Positions 24,876 through 35,871 of a DNA stretch of 64,000 nt are shown here, in pieces. Every line of letters begins with the position of its first letter. Positions within the stretch are counted from its first letter, which is position 1. The stretch is from Grammothele lineata (taxonomy: Eukaryota > Basidiomycota > Agaricomycetes > Polyporales > Polyporaceae), in assembly GCA_002150815.3 (NCBI GenBank), contig NDFF03000317.1, positions 186,001 to 250,000 on the forward strand, given 5' to 3'. The position numbers were made by a program, and so were the translations under genes. The notes under the pieces were generated by a model. The model saw only the letters and a list, made by a program, of their open reading frames with translations, was not told the DNA's origin and searched no databases.

Positions 24876-26678
24876 ATGCCGCTCTCCCTCCAGACTCTTG
24901 AGGCACACCCGGGGAGGTACATCGGGCCGCCACTCGTGACGATCGCCCTCCAGATGCTGGAAACGGGTGTACTCATCAACCAGAGCTTTACGTTTTGGAT
25001 GCGCGCAGAGGGCGAGCTCAAGGTCGTCCTCGCGTTGGTGTCATTCGTCACGATCGTCGCGTTGTAAGTGATGTCTGCATTTTATGTCACCAGTGTTCAT
25101 GGTAATTACTTCTTGCAGCACGCAGACGGCCCTCACTTTCTTCGCGGCGTGGAGGATGTTTGTGCTTCACTTCGGGGACTGGGTGCGTTCTCTACTTGCC
25201 TGAACGCTTTGGCGTACCCGAACTCTGACAGACGAATACGTGAAGGGCGTTAGTGTTGGATTCTTCTGGGTGGACAAGCTGCAATCGCTTTTGGTACATA
25301 CCTCATCCCCCTTGACGTCTTCTTGGCTCATTGGTGAGCTCAGACAGTGGTCATGGCCGCGCCCGTTCAAGCTTTTCTGATCTGGAGGTGTTGGACTGTA
25401 TGTGTTAAATGTCTATTCCCAACGTGTGATGGCTCTGAACTCCGTCTGTGGGATGCAGCTCTTCAACCGCAACAGGGTCCTTCTAGTGAGTTTGCACGCC
25501 CTTTCGGTTCAACGTATAGTCAGGTCTGAGCGAAAGTAGGTGACGTTGTCGGCTTTATGGCTTACAACCATCGTTGCAACTGTCTTTGTGACGCAATCGA
25601 CGTTTGCCTTCCACTTCGGGCTTGTACCCGAATCTGTGGTTGAAGCAGGACCATTGCCGAAAGTTCCGGTACGTCCGACTGCTCATCGCGCTCCGACATG
25701 ATCCTAAGTTTGGTTGACTTCTCTTTCTAGATCAATGCTGGCTGTATGCTGCACTATTAAATATGCTCGGAGCAGCCACTGAAGTTCCGTGTTCCTAGTC
25801 ATCGCGTGCCTAACGGCATCAGCAGGTATGAGTTTATTCTGTGTAGCACCCGTGCTTGAGTGCTAACAGTGATTGCACCAGTTTTGGACGTTTTGGTCAC
25901 TGGGATCCGTAAGTGTATAGCCATTCTCCGCCACAGCTAGATCCCTGATGCCTGTTGCCCCGATCCAAGTGCTCACGTTTCTCGCTCGGTCAAAGCAGAA
26001 TGTACATTCGTCGAGATTTCGCCGAGTATGTTCACTTCAAAGTCACGTTGTCCCGCCCTCACTGTGATTGGTAGGTCATTAGGCGATTGACCCTCATGAT
26101 CTGGGAGGCAGCCCTACCGCCTTGTATATGCGCGATCATGACTGTCGTGACATATTTAACTCTGGTATGTTATACCCCAAGTTCTTCCGCAGGCCGTAAC
26201 TCAATGACCGTGTACACTTTCTCAGGTGAACGAAAATTATTGGGATCTCACGTTCCAAGGCGTTCTGGGCAAGCTCTATGTCATCTCGCTGTTTGTTACA
26301 TTGTTCGTCCCTCCTCCAATCCGCACCACTCGATTGGGCGACCTCGTGCTGATTCACAGCACTCCCAGGAACGGCCGCCAGGACCTCCAAAGCGCACCTG
26401 TGAACGGCGTCTCGACGAATCGCATATCGAATATCGCGTGGACATCGCCGATTAGAGTTGACGTGAGTCCCAGAGCGGTCCTCTACGTCGCCTTGCTCTC
26501 GTGTCGTTCTCAAACGCGTTTCCCATTTCATGTACAGATATCGACCGACCTTGAGCGCGGAGGCAATTCGCACGGCTCGGGACCCACGGACGACCGAAGC
26601 GCGATCGACACGCCAATTGAGGCCGCTCAGAACGGGCGCGTACACGTCGGGGCCTCAATGTCCGAGAAATCTCCATGA
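24876..26678 (+). CDS. DUF6534-type integral membrane protein
   Basis: Seven-helix-type membrane protein family, expanded in Agaricomycetes and of unknown function. Exons give MPLSLQTLEAHPGRYIGPPL, TIALQMLETGVLINQSFTFW, VVLALVSFVTIVAL, TQTALTFFAAWRMFVLHFGD, YVKGVSVGFFWVDKLQSLL, VVMAAPVQAFLIWR, LFNRNRVLL, LWLTTIVATVFVTQSTFAFH, INAGFIACLTASAVLDVLVT, RLTLMIWEAALPPCICAIMT, VNENYWDLTFQGVLGKLYVI and SLFVTLNGRQDL, and a hydrophilic tail ending GASMSEKSP. The conserved C-terminal RL-x-W-E and KLY-x-SL-x-TLN motifs define the family. One stretch near 25735-25800 looks broken (several stops) until a 54-base GTATGC..CTAG intron is removed, which restores INAG/FIACLTASA. The exact number of small exons is uncertain. 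Confidence 0.8.
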
Positions 26679-27526
26679 TCCAGGGTGAATACGTCTGTAC
26701 TGGCTGCGTCGTAGGAGTCGTCGCCACGGTCTCCCTGATTCACATAACATCTGACGATTTTCGACTTCCATGAGGGTATCCAACATGCCCGAATGCGCAC
26801 GACCCCGCATGAGCGGACAGGGATTATAACATCTGCCCGCCACGTTCATTTGTATCCTGAACTTGATTTCCTGCTTGCCATCACCTTTGACGATTGCTAT
26901 TCTACTAGCTTGTCCACACAGCGGACTGTACTACTACTACTGTACCTCCTTAGCCACTGCTACCGTCGCTCTCTTCCTGTTCGATTCGATATGATGATGT
27001 CGCATCGATTAGCATATGCATGTTCCACTTAGATACCAGCCCACAACTCGTGTTTGATTGGCCTATTTTCTCTTTGAAGGTTTCTCGTGACGGCTGTGGA
27101 CCACGACGGCCAAAATCGATAATGTGCTAAGTGCTAAGTACTACGATACGTTTTAGTGGGCGTAGTGGATTCGGGGTTCGGAAACGCCCAGCATCGCCAC
27201 GTGGCGGCCACGCTCAAAGTCGTGCGGCGTTGCACCTGCAAGGCTTCATCATATTCAGGCTCTCCCCGGGTCCTCATTCAACCATACACCGCCTACTACT
27301 CGTTACGACCGCGCAACAATTTTAGTACACCACACCACTCCCCTATTCGTCGACAGGGTCCGAGTTGACCTCAAGTGATTCAACAATTGAGGGCCATTCG
27401 GGCCGCCGGTAGCTGAGAGAATTTGTTTCTATCGTAAGCCAGCTTCCTACTTTCGGGGGATAATTCGATCTTGACATCCCAATTGTACCCCCGTAGAATC
27501 GAGCGACAGCTCAAGAGGAGTACCAC
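26679..27526. other. Intergenic region
   Basis: AT-richer spacer between the membrane protein and the F-box cluster. Open frames are short and unrecognised. The last part (27440-27526) should contain the promoter of the first F-box copy. Confidence 0.35.
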
Positions 27527-29134
27527 ATGGATGAGCGTGTACCTCCGGCTCTGTCTCTTCCCCCTGAAGTCTTGTCTGCAATCCTCTGCTCAACAGGGCA
27601 GGCGATCGTGAAGAACCTACGCTTCCGACCGGCCCACGTATGCCACCAATGGCGTGAGGTCCTCCTTCAAACCTCCGAATACTGGAAAGACGCCGTCGGT
27701 GCAGCCACTGAGTTCCCGAGTCAAATCGGCGACGATCCTCAGGCCGAGCGGGACCTTGCCCTACTCTCCTTTCTGCTTCAACAGTCGTCCCCGAGAGGAG
27801 TTGAAATACGCTTCATCCAGCTTACGCTACCCCTCAGAGCTCTTCTCTCACCCCATTGGCATCGCATAGTCCTCTTCCACGTAAATGTGCGCGGCAAAGA
27901 GTCGATGATGTACCTGCACCAGCTTCTCCGCCAGTCCGCCATGCCAGTTCTTGCCGATTTTAGCCTCTCCTTCGAAGCACTCGACGCTAACAATGAATAT
28001 GAACATGATTTGAATCAACTCCCTCTCGATCCTATCACTAACGAGGCTGTTCCTCTTCTACGGCGCATCGAAGTCCCCCTTTTCCTCCTTCCATCTCTTG
28101 CTGTTCCATCGCTTCGAGATCTATTTGTTCACCAGTCAGGAGGATATTAGGACGCTGACCGCATCAGCGTACCGACCCTTCCAATTCTGTTTAGCGCGCT
28201 TGAGAGATGTTCACATCTCGAAAGGTTGGAAATCACGCGTATCTCATACCACAAACTCGAGCCTTCCTCGCCTTCACGTCAAGTCCACCTCCCTTGTCTC
28301 CAGCGAGTCGCCATCCGTGACTCACTTTCTCGCGCCTCGCATATTATGTCAACGCTTGTGGTCCCCCCCACCGCGGAGATTATGTTTGATGGAGCGCGCT
28401 GGAGGAGCGCTGGTGGTCTGCGCGAGATGCTCCCTCACATATCGCTCGTAGACACTGTCAAGCTGGTGCTCGGATACCGTGGACGAGTTCACATATCGTG
28501 CCACAACCGCAGCGCGCTCCGGATACTGACCGGTCGTCTCTCCTATTTCTTTCGCAACACGGACCTCGCGGCCACATTCCACACGTCGCCCGGTGTGACG
28601 CACCTCGTATGCAGTGGAGTTCAGCCAGTGTGGGCCAGAGAGTTCATCAACGCGTCGTTCTTCGACTGGCCGGTCTTTGCGCATGGCTTTCCGAATCTTA
28701 CCCATCTCTCCGTGAGCAGGTTCGACGCGCAGCCCCTTATGGATGCGCTTGCTGGGACCGCGGACGCCTTTCCGCAGGGTGGCGTTGGTGTTCCTCTCTG
28801 GCCACACCTCCAGGAGCTCACCATAGGGTGGGAGATCGATGCCGACCACTGGCAAGCGCGCCCGGACCTGTCCCCTGACGAGCTCGCTCGGGAGCACGCA
28901 GCGGAGATCACTCCATTCTTAGCGCGCCGCGCTGTCATCCTTCCTGGTGCACTTTTGAAGCGATTGGAGCTGCGGGTCTACCAGGGTAGTAGCTTTCACT
29001 CGGACTTGGAAGAGCAGGAGTTGAAGCTGGAGGACGGTCCTGAAGTAGAAGACGCCATCGCGCCGCTGCGCAGGTTTGTAGAACCTCTCGGACCCGTCAT
29101 GTTCATGACGTACGATGGCAGAGTTGGACGCTGA
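27527..29134 (+). pseudogene. F-box protein, tandem copy 1, interrupted by a premature stop
   Basis: A single-exon frame of 535 codons broken only by one TAG at 28148-28150. The N-terminal F-box reads LSLPPEVLSAILCSTGQAIV and HVCHQWREVLLQTSEYWKDA, a substrate-adaptor motif that binds Skp1 in SCF ubiquitin ligases. The rest is leucine-rich, typical of Agaricomycete F-box proteins. Alignment with copy 2 (29809-31369) is gap-free across the stop: GGY-stop-DADRISVPTLPIL against SEYRDPHHDNIPALSIVF, the TAG facing an Arg codon. Downstream, SALERCSHLERLEITRI and the C-terminus IAPLRRFVEPLGPVMFMTYD stay in the same frame. No GT-AG pair of plausible length removes the stop. It could be a recent null allele, or make a 207-residue truncated protein. 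Confidence 0.8.
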
Positions 29135-29808
29135 GGATCTCTAACTTTCGCTAGTGGTAATACAGGTCCTGTGATGGTGCATTGGTGCAGTCTCGAACTT
29201 GAATACGTGACGGTACTCGACGCTCTTCCGCGCTCTGTGCACGAGAACAAGTTTCGAGCCTTTGAACTTTATGCGGAGCATCTCCTGACTCGGGTATCTT
29301 TTGTCGAAGTTTTCATTTCTTACGCAGTATGGACTTGTCTAGTCCTCTAGCAGGGAGAGTTTCGCTGCTGGCTACTAGCGAGCTCGATCCTCGAGCACAA
29401 TCATGTCCTCGGAAGCGCCCATCATCACTGACTCGTGGTGGCGCTTTACATAAGTTGTGGCGGCGCTTCAACTTTTCGTATTCCGTAAGTATTCAGCATT
29501 CGACGTGCAGCGTTCACGTTTCAACGTTCAACCTCCAGAGTGGTTTTTCCTCCGACCCTCGTTGTTCCAAACACACTGCCTGCTACTCATTACAATCGTA
29601 TACCGACGTCTCTAAGAGCTGATCTCATAACTTCTCTCCTCTGTCTGCGCAACGTTGAACCCAAGCTTGTCCGGCCGTTTCGGCCAACCGTTGACCGTGG
29701 TACACATAGATGAAAGTTTGACCTCCACCATTGTCAGTAATCTTCTTACTTTTCCAAGGGCGATGCGGCGCTGACGCCATTATGCGGATAGCTCGTCGAA
29801 GATATCAC
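29135..29808. other. Spacer between F-box copies 1 and 2
   Basis: Contains the 3' region of copy 1 (a GGTAATACAGGTCCTGTGAT block near 29156 that recurs after the third copy near 32250) and the upstream region of copy 2. No independent gene seen. Confidence 0.4.
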
Positions 29809-31369
29809 ATGGAGGATTGTGTGCCTCCCGCATTGTCTCTCCCTCCCGAAATCCTCTCCGCAATCCTCTGCGCGACAGGGCAAGCGACTGTGAAGAAGAC
29901 CCGTTTTCGACTGGCTCATGTATGCCGCCAATGGCGTCAAGTCCTCTTGCAGACCTCGGAGTACTGGAAAGACGCTCTCGGCGCTGCTTCTGGAATTTGC
30001 CAACCAGACGGCAAGTACCTCGCTCTCCTCTCCTTCCTGCTCGAGCAGTCGTCTCCCCGAGAAGTGAAACTACGCCGAGTCCGGTTTATTCCACCCTTCA
30101 CCACTGTTCTCTCGCCCCATTGGAGTCGCTTATATGGGATTCGTGTGGAATTGCATGGAAAAGGTTCGGTAATGTCTATACCAACTTCTCCGTCAGTCCG
30201 CCATGCCAATCCTTCGTGATTTGGCCCTCTCCTTCCATCCCCTCGCGTCTGACACGGATAATAACGTGAAACAACTCCTTCTTGATCCTATCCCAACCGA
30301 GGCCATTCCTTTATTGCAGCGTGTCGACGTCCCCCTTTTCTTCCTCTCGCCCGCTGCTCTTCCATCACTCTTGTGCCTCATAATTTCCGACTCAAGCGAA
30401 TATCGGGATCCACACCATGACAACATACCTGCGCTTTCTATCGTGTTCGATGCGCTTGAAAGATGCCCCGATCTTGAACTTTTGTACATTAAGTCCCTAT
30501 CGTCCCACAAGCGAGAGCCTAAATTACCACCGCGGACGATCCACCTCCCCCGTCTCCGACACATCCTCCTCTTTGACTCCTCCCTTCCCCGCTCCTCGTG
30601 CCTCATGACGACGCTCGCGTTCCCCCCAACTACATACATTCTGTTCGACGGAATGAGATGGGATAGCACTGGCGGACTGCACGAGATGCTCCCGCGCATG
30701 CCGCCCATAGACACGGTCAAGCTCTCGCGCATACACGATAACCTGGAAGGCACTGTTAACATATGGTGCTACGATCGGGGGACATGCCGGCTCGAAGGCC
30801 GTCTCTCCCGCCGCTTTCTCAGTACGGAACTGGCCGCCGTGTTTTCCGCACCGCCCAATGTGCCAACACGCCTCGTGTGCACCGGTGTCCACTCGGAGTT
30901 CTGGGGGATAGACATGAACCCGGGGTTTTTCAACTGGCCGGTTCTGGCGCACGGCTTTCCGCACATCACGCACCTCTCGGTGTGCAACTTCGACACCGAC
31001 GTTTTCATGGAGGCGCTCTCCGTGGGTGCACCGTTGAATGCCACCCCCGAGGACGGCTTGCGCGCGCCCCTCTGGCCCAACCTTGAGGAGCTCGTGATGG
31101 GGTGGATGATCTTCGACATAGGCACCCCGTCATGGCAGCTTGCTCAGGACCGCACAGCAGAGCTCGCGCCGTTTCTGGCTCGCCGTGTTGCGCTCCTTCA
31201 CGGCACACGGCTGAAGCGGCTGGAGCTGCGACACTCTTGGGGCAAAGATGTATGCTGGGAAGAGCGCGAGATGAAGACGGAGAATGATGCCGAGGTGGAG
31301 GAAGATCTCGCGCCGCTACGCAGGCTTGTGGAGGGTCCCGTCGTGTTCAAAGTTCAAATCGTACGATAG
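29809..31369 (+). pseudogene. F-box protein, tandem copy 2, frameshifted
   Basis: Paralogue of the 27527 gene. The first frame gives MEDCVPPALSLPPEILSAIL, HVCRQWRQVLLQTSEYWKDA and LSPHWSRLYGIRVELHGKGS, then shifts near 30170-30190. The homologous codons continue in the next frame from MPILRDLALSFHPL to the stop at 31369 (ending LVEGPVVFKVQIVR). Compared with copy 1, the stretch before the shared CTTCTCCG-CAGTCCGCCATG is two bases shorter. The remaining frame of nearly 390 codons is intact, so inactivation is recent or reflects a base-calling error. No intron of realistic length bridges the shift. Confidence 0.78.
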
Positions 31370-31834
31370 AAGACTTAAATGCACTCGAACGTAGATGTAC
31401 CAGTCTCTACGCATAGTCTTGATTAGCTGTACCGAACAATGTTTTCTTCGCGGTTCGCTCCTGACCTGCGCAATGACCGACGACTCACCGTCCGCATCTC
31501 CCGATCCCGAGCCCCGATGCTCGCTGAACGCTCCTCAGCTGGCACTCACCTCGTCGCACATCACCATCTGCTCCTCCGCGACGGTTCGACCTTCACGTAT
31601 AGCGGGCCAACTCAAACCGCCTGCTACGGCGGCCTCTGGCTCGTCCTCATGCTCGGCCCGATGAGCATGCGTACAGTTCTGTTCGTTCAGAAGATTCGGG
31701 TTAAAGCTCAGGCGCAGGTTACAGCTCCACTTCCATTTCGTCTGCTCGCCCCGCAGAGCGCTCTCAAGCTTCCGAACCCCCCGGACCATCCACGGACCAC
31801 ACCGGACGGACGCGTGAAGAGCAGGGGGGGGGTC
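31370..31834. other. Spacer with unrecognised coding-like sequence
   Basis: Lies between F-box copy 2 and the copy 3 remnant. An open frame (31439-32047) spans it and yields HLVAHHHLLLRDGSTFTYSG and similar sequence that I do not recognise. It ends inside the remnant in the wrong frame, so I treat it as chance or as debris of another duplicated gene. Confidence 0.3.
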
Positions 31835-32188
31835 ACGGCAGAGGTACGCCATCGAACATCGCGCCGCAGGGCAGCCTTGTTGCGCCCCTCTGGCGAGACA
31901 TCGACGAGCTCGTTTTGGGGTGATGGGCCGAGTTCGACGCATTTGCCTATGAATCGCCACCCGAGGAGGTCACTCGGAACCGCGCAACGATGCTTGCACC
32001 GTTCCTGGCTCGCCCCGCCGCCATCTTTCCCAGAGCCTCGCGGTTGAAGCGATTGGAACTGCAGCTCTACCGCAGTGATATGAAACTCCCCTTAGGTTGA
32101 GACGAGTATAAGTGGAAGACAGAGAACGGCCCCAAGGAGGAACTTGATGCGATCGGCCGCTGCGCGAGCTTGTCGAAGGACCTGTGAT
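31835..32188 (+). pseudogene. F-box protein, tandem copy 3, C-terminal remnant
   Basis: One frame reads VAPLWRDIDELVLG-stop-WAEF, then MLAPFLARPAAIFPRASRLK and RLELQLYRSDMKLP, matching the C-terminal end of copy 2 (APLWPNLEELVMGWMIFD, LAPFLARRVALLHGTRLKRL). It carries at least one in-frame stop and a further frame change before KTENGPKEELDAIG. The N-terminal two-thirds, including the F-box, is missing. A run of nine G at about 31825-31833 lies just upstream. A noncoding block downstream (about 32240-32300) resembles that following copy 1. Confidence 0.75.
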
Positions 32189-32386
32189 CTGCAGGACATT
32201 ATCTGATGGTAGAGTTGGTTGCTGAGTTGGAACGGGGAACTCTCTATCTTGTTAGTGGTACAAGGCCTGTAATGACGGTCAAGTGGGTGCTTACCTCGAT
32301 GTGCGAGAGCTTGTTGGCAACGAGACTCGCAGTAAGTATCGGCAAGGACTCTAGTCTTGGTCAATCAACATGTTACGTCAACATAA

Positions 32387-32458
32387 TCCGATATGGAGTA
32401 GTGGCTAACATTATCGCCTCTCACGCGATAGCCCGGGGTTCGATTCCCCGTGTCGGAA
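32387..32458 (+). tRNA. tRNA-Glu (anticodon CTC), D-stem variant
   Basis: A 72-base cloverleaf. Acceptor TCCGATA pairs with TGTCGGA, the anticodon stem ATCGC/GCGAT encloses loop CTCTCAC with anticodon CTC, and the T arm is CGGGG-TTCGATT-CCCCG. No intron. Compared with the copy at 43475-43546 it differs at base 11 (A instead of T), which breaks one D-stem pair and alters box A. A run of T's about 24 bases downstream can serve as the Pol III terminator. Confidence 0.9.
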
Positions 32459-35400
32459 ACCAAGATCCGGAATATTCCTGATTTTTTTCCAAATGCAACG
32501 AGTCCCAGTTCAACTCAATAGTAGGCGTAACATATCGCTGGTCATGCTGTTCCTCTTCCCGCTATATTTACAAGTACTACCACACCACACCCAGGGACTT
32601 GCAAACACCATACTCAAAATGCTACCGGTAGACATCAAACGGCCGTCAATATCCGGATACAGACGGCGGAAGCATCCATGCCACTCGTTCGATACCGCGC
32701 GGATGCAAGCATAGTGAATGTGATAGCCACCTTCGAGGCGTCGCGATCTGTGTACTCCCCGCTGATGGTTAACCACGGAAGGTGGACGGGCGGCGGAGGA
32801 TGGCCCAGCGCAGGCGGCCGGGGTGGAAATCTGCGTATACAATCAGGCTGGCCCCTTGGAGTTACGGTGCGTCCGCATCCGCTGCACTGCAGCAACCACA
32901 CAATGAACGAGCAAATGCAGCCGCGAACTCTGAAAGTTAGCAATGGGCATTCTGTGTTCAAGATTGCGATTCGCGATAGGGGACTCTCCACAGCAAGTAC
33001 TCCCAGCCTGAGGCACGTCCGGGGCGGTGCAGGTACTATTTAACAGCTTCCGCGCTCAAGAGGGGAAGGTGCACGTAGGGCCCTAATACAGCACCTAGTA
33101 ACACACGTGGCTTAGGCATCGCCCCCGAAAACGGAATAACGTACGTATAAACGCACGCGCGCGGGGCGTGGCGTAGCGACCACGCCTCGTGGATTCAACG
33201 CGTCGGTTCGCGCTCGCGCTCGAGTCTATTCTGGACGGATTAGGATACTTGCAAATATACAGCTTCCAAGCTGCCAGGTAGGTACCGTAGAGACAGCGTA
33301 GAGACGGAGGCCTCATTGTCCACCTGGGGCGCATATATCCGCCTGGCGCCTCAAATGTCCGATGGATTCTTGTACTTACGTGGGGAGGGCGACTCGGAGA
33401 GACGCTAGTTCACGTCCACGCCATTTTCGGAGGCAGCGACTCGGACAAATGCCTATTGTCCCTGGCAGCCGCGAAGAACGAGAAACAACGTGAACAAGTG
33501 GACGGCGCTGCCATAGCGTCACCACATAGCCCACTGGCACCATGGAGGATAGAAGCGTCAAAGAAGTCGATTCCTATTACTTCCGAAGCCTCACCCTCAC
33601 TCCATTAAGGCTCAGCTCGCGCTTCTTCGCCGCTCGCCACTCGCGGGCGGCGCGCGGGGCGGAGTCGGGACAGCCCGCGGCGATAGCTGTCATTCTCGCG
33701 GCGAACGTACTCATTGTCGGTGCTAGCATCGATCCTATAGTAGGACCCTGTAGCTAGGACCACGCGGACGGACCCAAAGAGTCCAGCGCTGAGCGCCGAT
33801 TCCTGAACGTGCCAAACGAACGTTAACCCTGAGTACAGAGTTCGATTGAGCGGGGCGGCACCGCGGCGCGCGGCGGAGATCGCGGCGGATGCTAGGATAC
33901 TACATGATGAGGGCTAGGGAAGAAGGCAGTCTATTACTACTGACATAAGTGTCGGCGCAACTCAAACGGATGCGGCGAACAGTCGCGAGCCTAGTACTAG
34001 TGCATACTGATATGCGTTCGAACCGATGAGCATTGTTCCCCTTGCACAATCTTGTACTCATACGTATCCGCCTGTCGGCAGGTGATGATCCACATACGGT
34101 GACATACGTACTGCTGGAAGTACTTAGCAGACCGCCTGTATAATGTGCTGCCACGCTCCCGCATCGAAAAGTCAAAACGAAGCAAAGGGAAAGCTGATCG
34201 CTGCCGGAGCGGTATACTTTGACGGCGGCGGCGGCGCGGGACCCGGGGCGGCGCAAGGTGGAGAACAGTGATCAGCGTCCGCGTCCGCGTCCGTGTCCAG
34301 CAGAGTTGTGGGGACGGCCTGGGAGCTGTCCCTGGTCGTGCGCGTGAGTGGTCGGAGGCGCGCACGTATTAGGTCCCCCTTCTCCCCTTCTTCTGCTCTT
34401 CTGTGCCCCTTCTTTGCGCACGCCGCACAGCACAGATGACCGGTGACGGACGGAGAAGGTCGTGCAGCACGGCCCTAGCCCCTGGGCCCCTGCTAGACCA
34501 CGAGACGGAGACGCCGACGCCGGCTGCAGCAGAAACGTACGTTCCGTTTCTCGAGGATCTGGGGTACGTCTGGGGTAAACGCCGGAGCAGTACCTAGTGC
34601 TGCAGGTGGCGTGAGGTTGACGGTTGACGGTCGACCAGAACTGTCCAGCTGCCTCTCGAGCTTTCTCGCTCGCCCCGGGCCGCGCACGCGGGCGAACGGG
34701 AAGAGGCTAGCGGCGCGGGCGGGGGAGAGGGGAGAAGGTTAAGTCGGTACTTACTTACGCGCTGTACGTGTACGTGTACGCTCGAGCCAGGAAGGGAGCC
34801 AGAGCGGCGCAGGGACCCGCATCGGGCGCGGCGGGGCAGGATGCTGTATGTAGCCTCTTGTGGCTGTCCGGTGCACAATGGCCATGGCCAGGGCGGAGGA
34901 GAGCTTCCTTCTTGCTTCTTTCTCCTTCTGGGTTCGTCGGTGAATTGGAGAAATTTTTGCATAGGACGGTGCGGTACGTCCTGGGTTCTCGATGGCGTGC
35001 GCGGACGGCGGGGGCTATCCGTACGTACGTACGTGCACTTGCGACTGTATAGATGTGTCCTCGGGCAGAGATCCTGGTTCACTGGTCGCAGGGTGTCCAG
35101 CCTCTGGAAGTCTGGTGAGAGTCGGGGATATGTTGATGGAGACGGAGGGAGCGAGGTGGCGGCTCGCTGCGGGGGCGGAGCCTTGCTTGGGCCGTGGAAC
35201 CTGAGGACCGCCGGGGTACGTGCGGGGCGTCAGCGGATCTCGATCCGCGCACGGACAGACAAGGCAAGGCGCGTTCGCACAGGACGAGGCTCTCACGCGA
35301 GGGCCCAGAGGCAGAGTGACATTGAGCGAAGAAGAAGAGGAACAAACGAGGAGAGCGAGGTGGTGGGAGGATGTGCCGTTGTCCTCTGCACGGGCGGCGG

Positions 35401-35871
35401 CTGGCGTTGTTGTTGTTCGCCCACCTCGCGAGCGTGGTCGTTGTTGCGGGAGGGAACACGAGGCCGGCGACCGACGCGGCCGTTGTCGTGCGCGACCCGT
35501 GGCGGGAGGCGCCCAAGGACGGCGGGGGAAGCCGGCGGACGGCCGGGGGCTCGGAGCATCGCCTGTTCGGCTTTGGGTTCCGGGGCCGATGCGTGCCGCT
35601 GGCGCCCTGACCGGATCGGGCGAGATAAAACGGCTGGGGCGAGGTCCCGCCGGCCCTGCCCCACGTCCTTCTCGTCGCTCGCCTCTGCGCTCTTGCGTCC
35701 TCTCCTCGTCCCCGCTCAGCATACCCGTCCAACACAGGTGCATCTCTTCTTAACGCCTCTTCATACGCCACCCCCATCCTTGCACCCGTACGCTTAACCC
35801 GCAACCCTACCCCGTACTGTCCACGCAAGCACCGCACACGCCGCCCCGACCCCCGACGACCCAAGTACGCC
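32459..35871. other. Long region without a supported gene
   Basis: About 3.4 kb. 32480-34400 is mixed composition with short frames only. 34400-35870 is GC-rich and has overlapping frames up to 318 codons on both strands (for example 34841-35797 + and 35079-36029 -). These overlap each other, show Arg/Ala-rich composition and no motif, so I read them as GC artefacts in a long promoter/leader of the gene at 35872. A GTACGTACGTACGT microrepeat lies at about 35020-35034. Confidence 0.35.
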
